From Lepiota brunneoincarnata (taxonomy: Eukaryota > Basidiomycota > Agaricomycetes > Agaricales > Agaricaceae), in the NCBI GenBank assembly GCA_023014365.1, contig JAEBUN010000011.1:558001-622000 (forward strand): 64,000 nucleotides of DNA, read 5' to 3'. Positions 44,301-54,061 of the stretch are shown here, in pieces (position 1 is the first letter of the stretch; the number at the start of each line of letters is the position of its first letter). The position numbers and the translations under genes are program-made. Below the pieces are notes generated by a model. It was not told the origin of the DNA, searched no databases, and was given only the letters and a program-made list of their open reading frames with translations.

Positions 44301-46564
44301 GCTGCTTGGGGTGTCAGCTCATTGGCAACCCGCTCAGGCCAGCCATCAGGTAATGAGTCAGGATAGGGCTTTGCAATTGTCGTAAGTCGATCCACAAGGA
44401 ATGTATGGATATCAGCGGACGCCTGAGCATCGGTGCCATCTTCGACAGTCTTGCCGGAAGGGATATCGATGGGAGTGCTGACAGAGGAAAGGGCGCGAGT
44501 AATATCATCCTCAGGCCTGCTCGTGACAACCAACCTAAAGTTTTTGGGAAGTTGTGGCCAACGCCTGAGCGTCTGCAAGAGGTTTTTGCGGTCCTGGGAT
44601 TGGGAACCGTCAAGGCCCCCACACTCGTCAATGGCATCGATAATTATGACTAGGGGGCGGGGACGTGGGAACTGATTTGACTTGAACAAAGCCAATAAAG
44701 GCACTTCGACAAGAGAAGTGAATAGGGATATGATGTTGGGTGAGTCAATGTCAAATTTCTCGTCCTGCAAGCGCTTCAGGATACATTTTCGTACAGGAGG
44801 ATATTGACAAGCCAGCTTGTAGGCTATGGTGCGCCAGAGGGTATTTGGGGTTGTCATGGCGGCTTTGGCGCGGTCGAATGCAAAATACAAAGCACGTTGA
44901 CCTTGATGAGACATGATACTGGATGCCACGGCTGACTTTCCAACACCGGGATAGCCTTTGATCCAGACCAGGTTCAGGCCATTGAGGTCGTCGATCCTGG
45001 CGTTGACATCTGATAGAATATTAACACGAGTACCTTGCATGCATTCGTTGGCTCGGCGACGTGAATTTGGGTCAATTCCGCCGAGGACACGCTCTTTCAA
45101 TTCTTTGATCTCTGCATCTTCTTTTGCGGCAGCTAGATTCTTGACTCAGCAGAGTTGAGTGAAAACTACGGATAATGTACCTTGAGATTTGGCCTGGGCC
45201 AATCGCGTGTCCACAGCAAGTCCTCGACCAAACTCATCCTTGAACGCGTTGAGCTCCTTCATGAGATTATCAATTTCCGCCTTTTTGGAGGCAGCAAAAA
45301 GCGAACGCGCTGGTTGAAGAATGTAAGCCGAAAAAAGTGGGGTTCCTCAGGGAGGCGATATGCACCTGTCCAACTGCTAAGCCATTTCTCTATAAAATCC
45401 GCCGTCTTTTTCATGAGACTAGGGAATGCGTCCATGGTCTGCTTCAGCTTGTCTAATTCAGCGATCTCTTTCACCGGCTGGACGTGCTCCACTAGGCTGG
45501 CCATATTCCGTGTCAGGTCTAGCATCTGTTTGTGGGATTGATCTTGAGCCATGAATTGCTGTGAGGCCGATTAGTGACGTTGATAACCGAGAAACAAGAC
45601 CGAGACCAACGTCGTAGACAACATTAACATTCCCCAGCACAGCCTTCGCGATTGGATTCAACTAGTTCATATCAGCTCAAGTCCCTTCAGGTCAGGCAGT
45701 TGTAGATTTACCTCGCTAATTGCTGTCCCGAACTTCAATACCATCTCCACGGGATCTTTTGCTCGACCAAGATGATCTAAAACACTCTTAAAACCCTTCA
45801 ACTTGTCCATAGCGGTCTTGATTTCTGAATCAGCAGCTGTTAAGGGGTCCGATACACGTCCCGGATTATATGAGGATGCGTGAGCCCGCAGCTCCTGCAC
45901 CCCGGTGCCTAAGCCTGTTTTCGGTGGAGATAGAATCTAGAGGCAGTGAGTATTGGTAGGTAAACGACTAGAAGTGCGGTGCACCTCAGCATCAAGCCAT
46001 ATCCGCTTCCTGGGGTCAGCGTGCACAACGAAGTGCTCTGTAGCTCGGTGAGGCCAAGGCCCGAGATAAAGATGAAGACCAACTAACGCTTAGGATGAGC
46101 GTGTGCCGTAGACTCCAGATGCTGCCATATATCGTTCAAAGCGATGCGCTTCTTGTGAAGGAGTACATCTGGGCGCAAGAGATGCTTTTCGTGTATTTCA
46201 ACAGCTAAGGTAGATCCCTCGTGTAGGTCCCTGCACGCAGTTGTAAGCATTGTGCAACATGCAAATAAGATAAATCCAGCCCACAAGAGGGAATCCATGA
46301 GCAACTTCTGTTCCCTGCCCACGATATTTCTCTCCAGCTTTTTAGATATCTCGGAGGGATGACCGTCATCGATGCTATACTTGATGTACAATGGATGCTT
46401 GAGAGATTGATTTAGCTGAGCAAGAAAGCCTAGGTGTAGTGGTACGCTGTGATTTGAGTCCACTGGCCGACTCGAGTTGAAAACTTATGAATAATTTGCC
46501 TACCGGAGACCTGAATGACTTTCTTCGGAGCTGATTGTGTGACATCAGTAGCAATACTGGCCAT
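41311..46564 (-). CDS. NACHT-WD40 STAND protein (fungal NLR-like), one frameshift
   Basis: A large intracellular STAND receptor of the kind involved in fungal non-self recognition. It starts at ATG 46564 (MASIATDVTQSAPKKVIQVS) with an N-terminal helical region over about nine exons: VDSNHSVPLHLGFLAQLN, HFVVHADPRKRIWLDAE, SEIKTAMDKLKGFKSVLDHL, LNPIAKAVLGNVNVVYDVG, MAQDQSHKQMLDLTRNMA, then a coiled stretch ending KNLAAAKEDAEIKELKERV. NACHT follows: Walker A IKGYPGVGKSAVAS, Walker B VIIIDAIDECGG, sensor VVTSRPEDD. About ten WD40 repeats follow (IAFSPDEKYFASGSGGGTIV, VAFSPCGKKLVSGLSDGTIR and so on), with an acidic insert (SDDDDDDDE) between two blades. Behind VFVWATT one extra base near 44275 shifts the frame into VVNFIGDGDPEAR. 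Apart from it the gene is open over more than 1400 residues. Stop at 41311. Confidence 0.88.
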
Positions 46565-47127
46565 GGTTTCGAGAATGCCTTGGTTAGAGCCTGCGCAGTG
46601 AATTCAAGATGGGGGATGCTTCACGAGAAGCTGGTGGGAACGGGACCTGCACGCAGCTGTTAGTCTGCTGCCGATGGCCACGGAGTATTCCATGTTGCTG
46701 TGTGATGGAAGCACTGAGCGCCGAGCGCTGAACATGCAACTTGGTGATCATGCACATGTGTGGGGGGAACATATGCAGGTTTCGCCCTTGCGAAGTGTGG
46801 TTCATCGGGGGGCTTAACCGCTGCCCTAACCCGCCTTGGCTCGTGTAGCGACAGAATTAGACCAATTATTAATTGATCTGCAGTACCGGCTAGCGCGCCG
46901 GGGCGCCTCCGGGATAGGTCGGTAGAATAGGGGGCTGGGTCTGAGACATCCCTCCCACTCGGACCCCTCATGGCACAGTGCCTGATTGCCCAATTAATTG
47001 TAAGTCTCATGCCCCATCAGCAGGTGTGTTATCTTTACTGCTAAATAATAATCGAAACGACCAAAACCAACCTCACATGCGAATCTACTTAAGCGCATGG
47101 CACGTCTGGGCTTGTCTTGAGTGCCCG
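46565..47127. other. Upstream region of the NLR gene
   Basis: 46565-46800 is shared with 49649-49815, upstream of the NLR duplicate, so the duplication included promoter DNA. Beyond it nothing is recognised. Confidence 0.55.
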
Positions 47128-47420
47128 TCATCAGATTGATCAGTGCGCTACGAGCGCGTCCGAGCTATTCAAGCTTGTTTTGAGTGGGGAAAATGGCACA
47201 TAAAGTTCAAGAAACGTGCCAAGTGGGCGAGATGAGCCGTTTTTAGCGAATGCGGGGTAGAGCAAGGTGTTATTGCAGAAGAAGAAATGGGGAGTAGTAA
47301 TGGTGGGAGTCCGCCCAACTCCTTCTGGGCTGGTACCTCATCGGGCCCCAAAGCTTCCTACGGATGAAAATCCATCCTCCTCTTTGTCTCCATCATCGAC
47401 CGATTCAGCCTTGGAAAAAA
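47128..47420. repeat. Dispersed repeat, shared with 53186-53420
   Basis: Shared stretches: GCGCTACGAGCGCGTCC, GTAGAGCAAG, TATTGCAGAAGAAG, GGCTGGTACCTCATC, CGATTCAGCCTTGGA. Orientation is the same at both sites. No coding function is recognised. Confidence 0.65.
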
Positions 47421-47449
47421 CCCAAACCCAACAACAATGAACCCACAAT

Positions 47450-47720
47450 TTCCCAGTGTCTGGATAGTCCGCGATGTCAGTTGCTCAAATCGGCCACATA
47501 TTCAAGCTTAGGCAGCGTACACGGTACGACTGGCCCAGGCTTTTGAGGACAGTATAGGTAGAGGCCTTGGCTGTATTTCCCCCGGGTATTCGCTTTATCT
47601 CGTATTGCTAGTCTCGTACATAATCACAAAACCGAGATCCCGTGAGCAATGACGAGTAGTACAATGAACATTAACGCGCAGTTATCACCGGATACCGATG
47701 TACATACAACGCCTTCCAAA
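47450..47720. repeat. Dispersed repeat block, copy 3
   Basis: Third copy of the block at 39918 (CCCAGTGTCTGGATAGTCC, GGCCCAGGCTTTTGAGGA, ACCGGATACCGATGTAC). 47700-47917 continues as a duplicate of 41080-41260, the 3' flank of the NLR gene. Confidence 0.75.
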
Positions 47721-47917
47721 GAGGCAGAGGGAAATTGTTGAAAGAAGAATAGGACCCAGTAACGACTATTTGGGTCAATAAGTACTCGGCAGGGTAGACA
47801 ATTCTGGTCTACTCACAAGATTCAGACGCCACGCACTACTGTCTTACCCGCCACTTTTTATCGATACATTCCTGCCAGTCCTTCCCATATTTGAACTCCG
47901 TGAGATCTAATTTCGTT

Positions 47918-48253
47918 TGTGAGGGAGGAAACTCGCCTACGTGCAGAATCCGTCCCTGCATCATATTTTCATTTAGGTATTTAAGTAGCACATTTGTACT
48001 TAGATACCTCAGCTCCCAACGACGAGGATGTCTCCGCTGCCATAAGACCTCCGACAGGCTACAGCGTAACAAGCTTGAAGTTTCTTCCCCTCAGTTTCAC
48101 TCTCTCTCACTCTCTCTCTCTTTCTCAAGTCTCTCACTCGACGGAGTTGTACTTGTACCCAGTTTCACGAGGTCAAGAAGACGAGCCCGTGGTTGTTTCG
48201 TCAACCACACCTCGCCCTTACGATTGTCTTGGAGGATGATTCTCTTTCCTACA
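47918..48253 (+). mobile_element. Solo LTR (family 2), target duplication CGTT
   Basis: A 336-bp element, TGTGAGGGAGGAAACTCG to GATTCTCTTTCCTACA, is flanked by CGTT at 47914-47917 and 48254-48257. The undisturbed counterpart at 41255-41275 (ATTTCGTTGATCGTCCACC) gives the empty site. Like family 1 it has TG...CA ends and a 4-bp duplication. Confidence 0.85.
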
Positions 48254-48305
48254 CGTTGATGGTTCACCTATCACCGTTAGGTTTCGCGGCCTCCACAGTA
48301 TCTCC

Positions 48306-49648
48306 CTATGCTCCGGCGGAACCCAGAACAGCACCTCCCCTTCCCGGCTCATTGCCCACCCGTATTCAATCCAAGACTCATCGCTAAAACCCCCAGCAGG
48401 TTCGGAAGAGGGCCCAAGGAGGTCGGACGTATTGTCGAAACGCGATCGTTCAGCTCGACGATTGTTTATTGTTTTCCTTATTTCATATTCCCTCTTACCA
48501 TGGACACTGTATGTACACGAATGAACAATTTTATTATACTACTAGGTTACGAGGTGTACTTTCATTCTAGCGTAAATAGGAGTACTAGTTTTCTTTCCTT
48601 TTAAACCTACCGAAAGGCCATCGGACAGTATTCCTACGGATCTAGAGTAGCGTAATGTTGCTCGGTCCGTTTAATTGATCTAGGCTTCCTACGGACAGTA
48701 TCCATCTATGTATCCGGTACCGACTATCTACCGCGCTATCTCGTTGTATCCTAACCCGATAGGCACCAGAATGATACTAATTTCTCACCACCTGCCTTCA
48801 GGACAGGCAGTTGTAGATCTACCTCGCTATTTGCCGTCCCGAACTTCAACAACATCTCCACGGGGTCCTTTGCTCGGCCAAGATGATCTAAAACACTCCT
48901 AAAATCACTCAACATGTCCATAGCGGTCTTGACTTCTGAATTGGCAGCTGTTAGGGGGTCCGGTACGTGTCCCAGGTTTGATGAAGATGCTCTATGAACC
49001 TGCAACACCTGCACCATGCTGCTTAAGCTTGTTGTCGGTGGAGATAGAATCTACAGGCAGTGAGCATTGGTGGGTAAACCACTAGAAACGCGATGCACTT
49101 CAACATCGAGCCATATCCGCTCCCTTGGGTCAGCGTGCACAATGAAGTGCTCTGTGACTTGGTGAGGCCAGGATCCGAGTTAAATATGAAGATAAACTGA
49201 CATATATCGTCAAAAGTGATGCGTTTGTTATGAAGGAGTATATCTGGGCGCAAGAGATGCTTTTCGTGTATTTCTAGAGCCAAGGTAGATCCCTCGTGTA
49301 GGTCCCTGCACACACTTGTAAGCCTCACGCAACATGCAAACAAGATGGATCCAGCCCACAAGAAGGAATCCATAAGCAATTTCTGTTCCCTGCCCACGAT
49401 ATTTTGGATATTTTGCTCCAGCCTTTTAGATATCTCAGAGGCATCACCGTCATCGATGCTATACTTGATGTACAATGGACGCTTGAGAGATTGGTTTAGC
49501 TGAGCAAGAAAGTCTAGGTGTAGTGGTACGCGGTGGTTTGAGTCCACTGAGCGACTCGAGTCGAAAGCTTATAAATAATTTGCCTACCGGAGACCCGAAT
49601 GGCTTTCTTTGGAACTGATTGTGTCACGTCGGTAGCCATACTGGCCAT
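48306..49648 (-). pseudogene. Internally deleted duplicate of the NACHT-WD40 gene
   Basis: The N-terminal coding region (ATG at 49648, MASMATDVTQSVPKKAIRVS, then DSNHRVPLHLDFLAQLN, SEVKTAMDMLSDFRSVLDHL) is about 85-90% like the gene at 41311-46564. At 48798 it jumps from this region straight into the last WD40 repeat, so NACHT and nearly all WD40 blades (over 4 kb) are missing. The last WD40 part is itself split by a 339-bp insertion at 48432-48770. The corresponding stop lies at 48306. The N-terminal part could still be expressed as a short protein, but nothing shows that it is. Confidence 0.8.
48432..48770. mobile_element. Unclassified 339-bp insertion in the NLR duplicate
   Basis: Comparison with 41431-41465 shows foreign, AT-rich DNA between GGTCGGACGTA and ATGATACTAATTTCTC, replacing about 27 bp. 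It contains CGGACAGTATTCCTACGGA and its near-repeat CCTACGGACAGTATCC. No inverted ends or duplication were seen, so the type of event is unknown. Confidence 0.5.
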
Positions 49649-50691
49649 GATTCAAGAATGCCTTGGTTAGAGCCTGCGCAACAAGTTCGAGACGAGGGAT
49701 GTTTCACGAGAAGCTAGTGGGAACGGGACCCGCACCCAGCAGCTAGACGCCTTCTGCCCATGGCCATGGAGTATTCCGTGTTGCTGTGTGATGGAAGCAC
49801 TGAGCACGCGGCTCATTGATCATGTATAAGTACGTGAATTTGGGAGATACTTAGGTAACCGGATAGCGCCAATACCGACTGAACAATAAAGCGTATGCGT
49901 AGCTCTGATGCCTCGCAGGTTTCGTACTCGTTGTTCTATGTTCAGGTGAGTGGCCGTATTTGTCTGTGTTTCCTCCATCACGCCGCATAGGGGCTGGCTG
50001 AAGCAAAGGCTATTAGAGTACAACCACCATGGGCATGGTGCCGCGAACGCCAGTCGCCCTAGCTCCAGCTTGTTCGCAGGAGGTTTCTCTCGGCCAGTTT
50101 GGTTGATTATTGAGCCAATGTTGGTGTATTGATGCGCCAACTTGTCTGCCTTTTCGAATCCCGGACCTGCTTACGGAACCGCCCATCAGCTTGGTATGCA
50201 TACGCAAGCGCCTCTTCCTCGACCACCACCCCCTGGCGGCGAGCCGTAGATTATCCATAGCTCACCATCCTTCTACTGTTCCTCTACCACCCTGGGTCAT
50301 GACTCTACTCCACCCACCTGATCGTTCCTTCGCAAGCGTGGTTGAGTCGCCCTCGGCTCAAAGATGAGGTCTTAGGGCCAGGCGGCCAGGTTGGCCCCGC
50401 AAACCCGCACGCGACAATCTAGCGCTGGTGAAGAGCCGGCCTGGCCTGGCCCACCACCGAAGAACCAGCCACTTGCAAGTGTGGTCATCGAATTTCCTGG
50501 CCGTCCAATTGTAAGTTTCATGCTCATCAAGAGATGCGCTACCTTAACCCCCTCCCCAAGGTAATTTCAGACGTACACCACCGGGGACCCATCACCAGTG
50601 TTATCCACCCCGTTTTCCAGCGTGCACGGTATGACGCTGGGGACTCAAACACCAACAACTCGACCACCAGCTCGGAAGCGGGATCTTTCAT
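49649..50691. other. Unassigned sequence
   Basis: The first 170 bp are shared with the NLR upstream region. The rest shows scattered short frames and no recognised gene. Confidence 0.4.
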
Positions 50692-51480
50692 ATGACGGCA
50701 ATGATGAGCCATACACCACCACCGACGCGCGTTATTCCCGATGAAGATTCTGATCGCTTGAAGCCAGTCTCTGGCCTGGAAGATGGTGGAGATGATGGTA
50801 CTGGGGACGGTTTGGGAGGCTCAGATTCAGACTCGAATGACGATGAAGATGACGACGATGACGGAGGCGATCTAGGGAATGGCGAACCAGCCTCTCACTA
50901 ACGCCCATGCAACGCCCGTCGTCCACTCTCATAGTGACTGCCGGATACTTCTCGGGCTTGACTTGCTAGGCTTGAGGTGCGAGACAGCAATGGCGTCCCG
51001 TTGCTTTATCAAGCCACTGCATATCTCACTCTCATTGATGGTCACATTTCACCCACCGTCACCTGCGACATCGAGTTTTTCGCCTGGGACCCGAAAGCGC
51101 TTTACAGGGACATCCCTCACCCTTATTGCCACCGCATCTTACATCGCCATAGCGCTCTACCTCGTTCTCCACGCTGTTTTGGGCTGAATTCAACGTTCTA
51201 TCTCATTGGTTATCGTTACCACTGCCGCCACTGCTTGAACCCAAAGATGGGGCGGCCAGCTGTCACATTCCGGAGCTGGGACGCCTGTACTCTTGCAGTT
51301 CTCCCTCCTGCCCTCGCGGTTAAATTGTGTGCACAGCTTGTGTACCGCAATGGAATATCAGCGGCACCCTTCTCATGGATACGGACGTGTTTCCGATATG
51401 GAATGCGCTCAAGGAGATTTTATGATGTAGCACTTCCACTTGTAGACACCGACCTTCCCCTTCCTGATGTGTGGTTCTAG
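50692..51480 (+). pseudogene. Fragment of a DUF6729-like, transposon-associated protein
   Basis: A Pro/Asp-rich disordered segment (50692-50898, with DDEDDDDDGGD) is followed in another frame by 50977-51480. There LIGYRYHCRHCLNPKMGRPA, VTFRSWDACTLAVLPPALAV and RNGISAAPFSWIRTCFRYGM resemble a Cys-containing domain (DUF6729-type, from memory) found in repetitive basidiomycete genes. A frame change between the parts and an early end next to a mariner relic suggest a broken gene. The family call is tentative. Confidence 0.45.
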
Positions 51481-51511
51481 ACACCCCAGGAGTCTACCCC
51501 GGAAGGATGTA

Positions 51512-52558
51512 CAGTAGGGTAACAAAAGTTTTGCAAAAACAACAAAGACAAATAATGCATTAATCATTAAAAATATTCACTACACTACTACAACTGCATC
51601 TAAAATTATGCTAATATTTTGGATGGTGGCCCTTAGCCTCATAGACTGCCTGAGCACAATTGGGCATGCTCTTGACCAGGTCATTAATATAATTTAAATT
51701 AATCATTGTCCAATCATCCTGAAATGCCTCCCAAAGTTTGTCAAGGTTTTTGGGGATTTCTGGTCAGTCATTTATTCTGACTTTGATGCATTTCCATACA
51801 TATTCAATGGATCAACATCTGGTGACTGAACTGGATGTAGAAGTTGATTGGGGAGGTGGGAATTGCAGAGTTGTTGGGTGACCTTTGCATGGTAAATTAG
51901 AGGTCCATCTTCCATCACTGCTACCTACTCCCTCTCCTCCAATAAATTCCCATAAAAATCCTACAATGGTCCACTAAGGACTAGGCTAACATAATTTGCA
52001 TCAGTCCTTGTATCCTTGGATATATAAACCAGTGGAATGAGTTTTTTGTGTGCCATATACCCCCATATCATAAGACTCTGTCTTCCAGAATTGAAAGTAG
52101 GGGTAAAACACCTTTCCATGTACCTCTCACCAGGTCTCCTCCATACCCAAACCATCTTTGAACCCAATCCAATCTCCACAGAAGCCTCATCTGTCTGGAT
52201 TACATGTCTCCAGTCCTCCTCTATCCACCCCCAATGATCTCTTGCTCATACCATCCTGGCTTTGACATGGGAGGGCTTAAGAAATAGTTTCTTTGCAGAA
52301 ATGTATTTACTAAGACCCAATTAATACCTAATAGTATACCAGATAGTATGGAGATGAGCAGGGGAGTCAAAGGAAGTGTTTCTTGAGTGGGTGATCTTGT
52401 AGGGAGTTTGGGGTCTATTTCTCTCCAGCACAATTTTGATGTGTTACATTGCCCTGTCATTCAATAAGGAAGGTCTCCCAGACCTAGGGGCATCCTCATA
52501 ATGATCCTGCTCCTTGTGCCTATGGATAACCCACTAGATGGTGGAAATTTTCACGCTC
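51512..52558 (-). mobile_element. Decayed mariner/Tc1-type element, one end lost
   Basis: It starts after a TA with CAGTAGGGTAACAAAAG. Minus-strand reading gives transposase pieces: KISTIWWVIHRHKEQDH (HTH), APRSGRPSLL, WIEEDWRHVIQTDEASVEIG, VWRRPGERYMERCFTPTF, SLMIWGYMAHKKLIPLV, with many stops and shifts. No matching inverted repeat is found on the right, where recognisable sequence ends near 52558. It is unrelated at DNA level to the element at 26238. Confidence 0.75.
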
Positions 52559-54061
52559 ATTTGATTTTATCATTACTCGGTCGAAGTCGAGTTAATCGGC
52601 CGTGTTGTCGCGCAGTATGGTCCCCGCGCGCGGCTTCTCTCTCACGGGGAAATGATAAGCACTGATTCGTTCCTAAGCGACCAAGCTGAATGCAATCGTT
52701 GCCAGTCAAACATCTGTCACGACCCCGGGGACGACTGCATTTGGGGCGTATTTGCAGAAGGACATCCTTGGGTAGCCCTTGGTGCGGCTTCCCTTCCATC
52801 CTTCCTCCCTTCCTTCCCATCTCGTGGCCACGTTCTGGTCAAATACAGGTCGACCAAAGACGCGCTAACCCTTGTTGAGAACGTTCTCTGGCCTTTTGGT
52901 TCAGTTTACGTGTACCTTTCCTATGACGAATGTGGTGGCGTCATAAAGCTATGGCTTACGCCATGTTCTTGAGGTGAGACCATCTCTCAACTTCGGTCTG
53001 CAAATGTACACACGGTTCATTTTGGTTATAGAGCATGGGCATCGGGACAAGGATACCCGTGGGAGCAAGGACCCTACGTTGGAGGCATTGAAACGGCCAA
53101 AGTCAATCTCACATTACGAATCTCCTCAAATCCATGATGCATTTAAGCTGGTCTCGCGATTCTCAACCCAGATGCCTGTCATCGGAATGATCAATACGCT
53201 ACGAGTGCATCCGAACCATCCAAGCTTATGTTGAACGGGGGTAGAGCAAGATAGTATTGCAGAAGAAGTGAGGAGTACTTACTGATGACTGGGCGCCCAC
53301 CCGGATCTCACCAGGCTGGTACCTCATCAGGTTCCAAAGCTCCCAACGGACGAAAAACTCATCCTCCTCTCCACCTCCATTCCTCGATCGATTCAGCCTT
53401 GGACAAAATCCAAATCGCTATTGCTGCGAGGGGATGGAGTCAATATGTTCGTTTTAGGATCCCCCAGATTTATAGGAAAGGGTCCGGGGGGGGGCCAAAG
53501 AGTTTTTTGGGTTGGGATTTGGGGGGTTGAGGGGTGGGATGATCAAGGCAGTCATGAAATGCGAGGTTAGGAAAGAGGAGGAAAGGAGATAGGATACTGG
53601 TGTAAGCTGGTGTTGTATCAACAAAATGTATAGCAATAAGTCGCGCCCAGCCAATTGTGACTCAGGGTTTCTTATGAACGAGTCATAATATCGGCTGTAG
53701 TATCAAGTAATAACTGTTGCCCTTGTCATCCCGGCGCTCAAATTAAGGTTCCACAGTCCCATCAGAAATCAGATTCACGGTGACTTCCACCAGCGCTCAT
53801 CATAACCGAGGGTCTATAAGTACCCTCATGTTGGAATATCGAGCACTCCGCTGGCTCGGATCCTCAATTATTATTCTATTTTCATTCCTGTTTCCGATTA
53901 CTTTTATTGTTTTATTTCATTTCTAAAGTCTTATTATTACCAGGTGTATATAATAGGTACAAATAGAGACAAACCCCCGCGCGTTTGCAACGGGTCCCTG
54001 CTTTTCTCGCTGACTTCCTTAAATCCAACACCTCAGCCCCAGTCACACTCCCTGAACCAAC
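52559..54061. other. Unassigned sequence upstream of the rvt gene
   Basis: A 106-codon open frame at 52652-52972 is unrecognised. 53186-53420 is a repeat (see separate entry). A G-rich stretch lies at 53480-53535. The last 200 bp are AT-rich, with TATATAATAGG near 53947, and presumably hold the promoter of the next gene. Confidence 0.45.
53186..53420. repeat. Dispersed repeat, shared with 47128-47420
   Basis: Second copy, about 75-80% alike by eye (ACGCTACGAGTGCATCC, AGGCTGGTACCTCATC, CGATTCAGCCTTGGACA). Confidence 0.65.
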
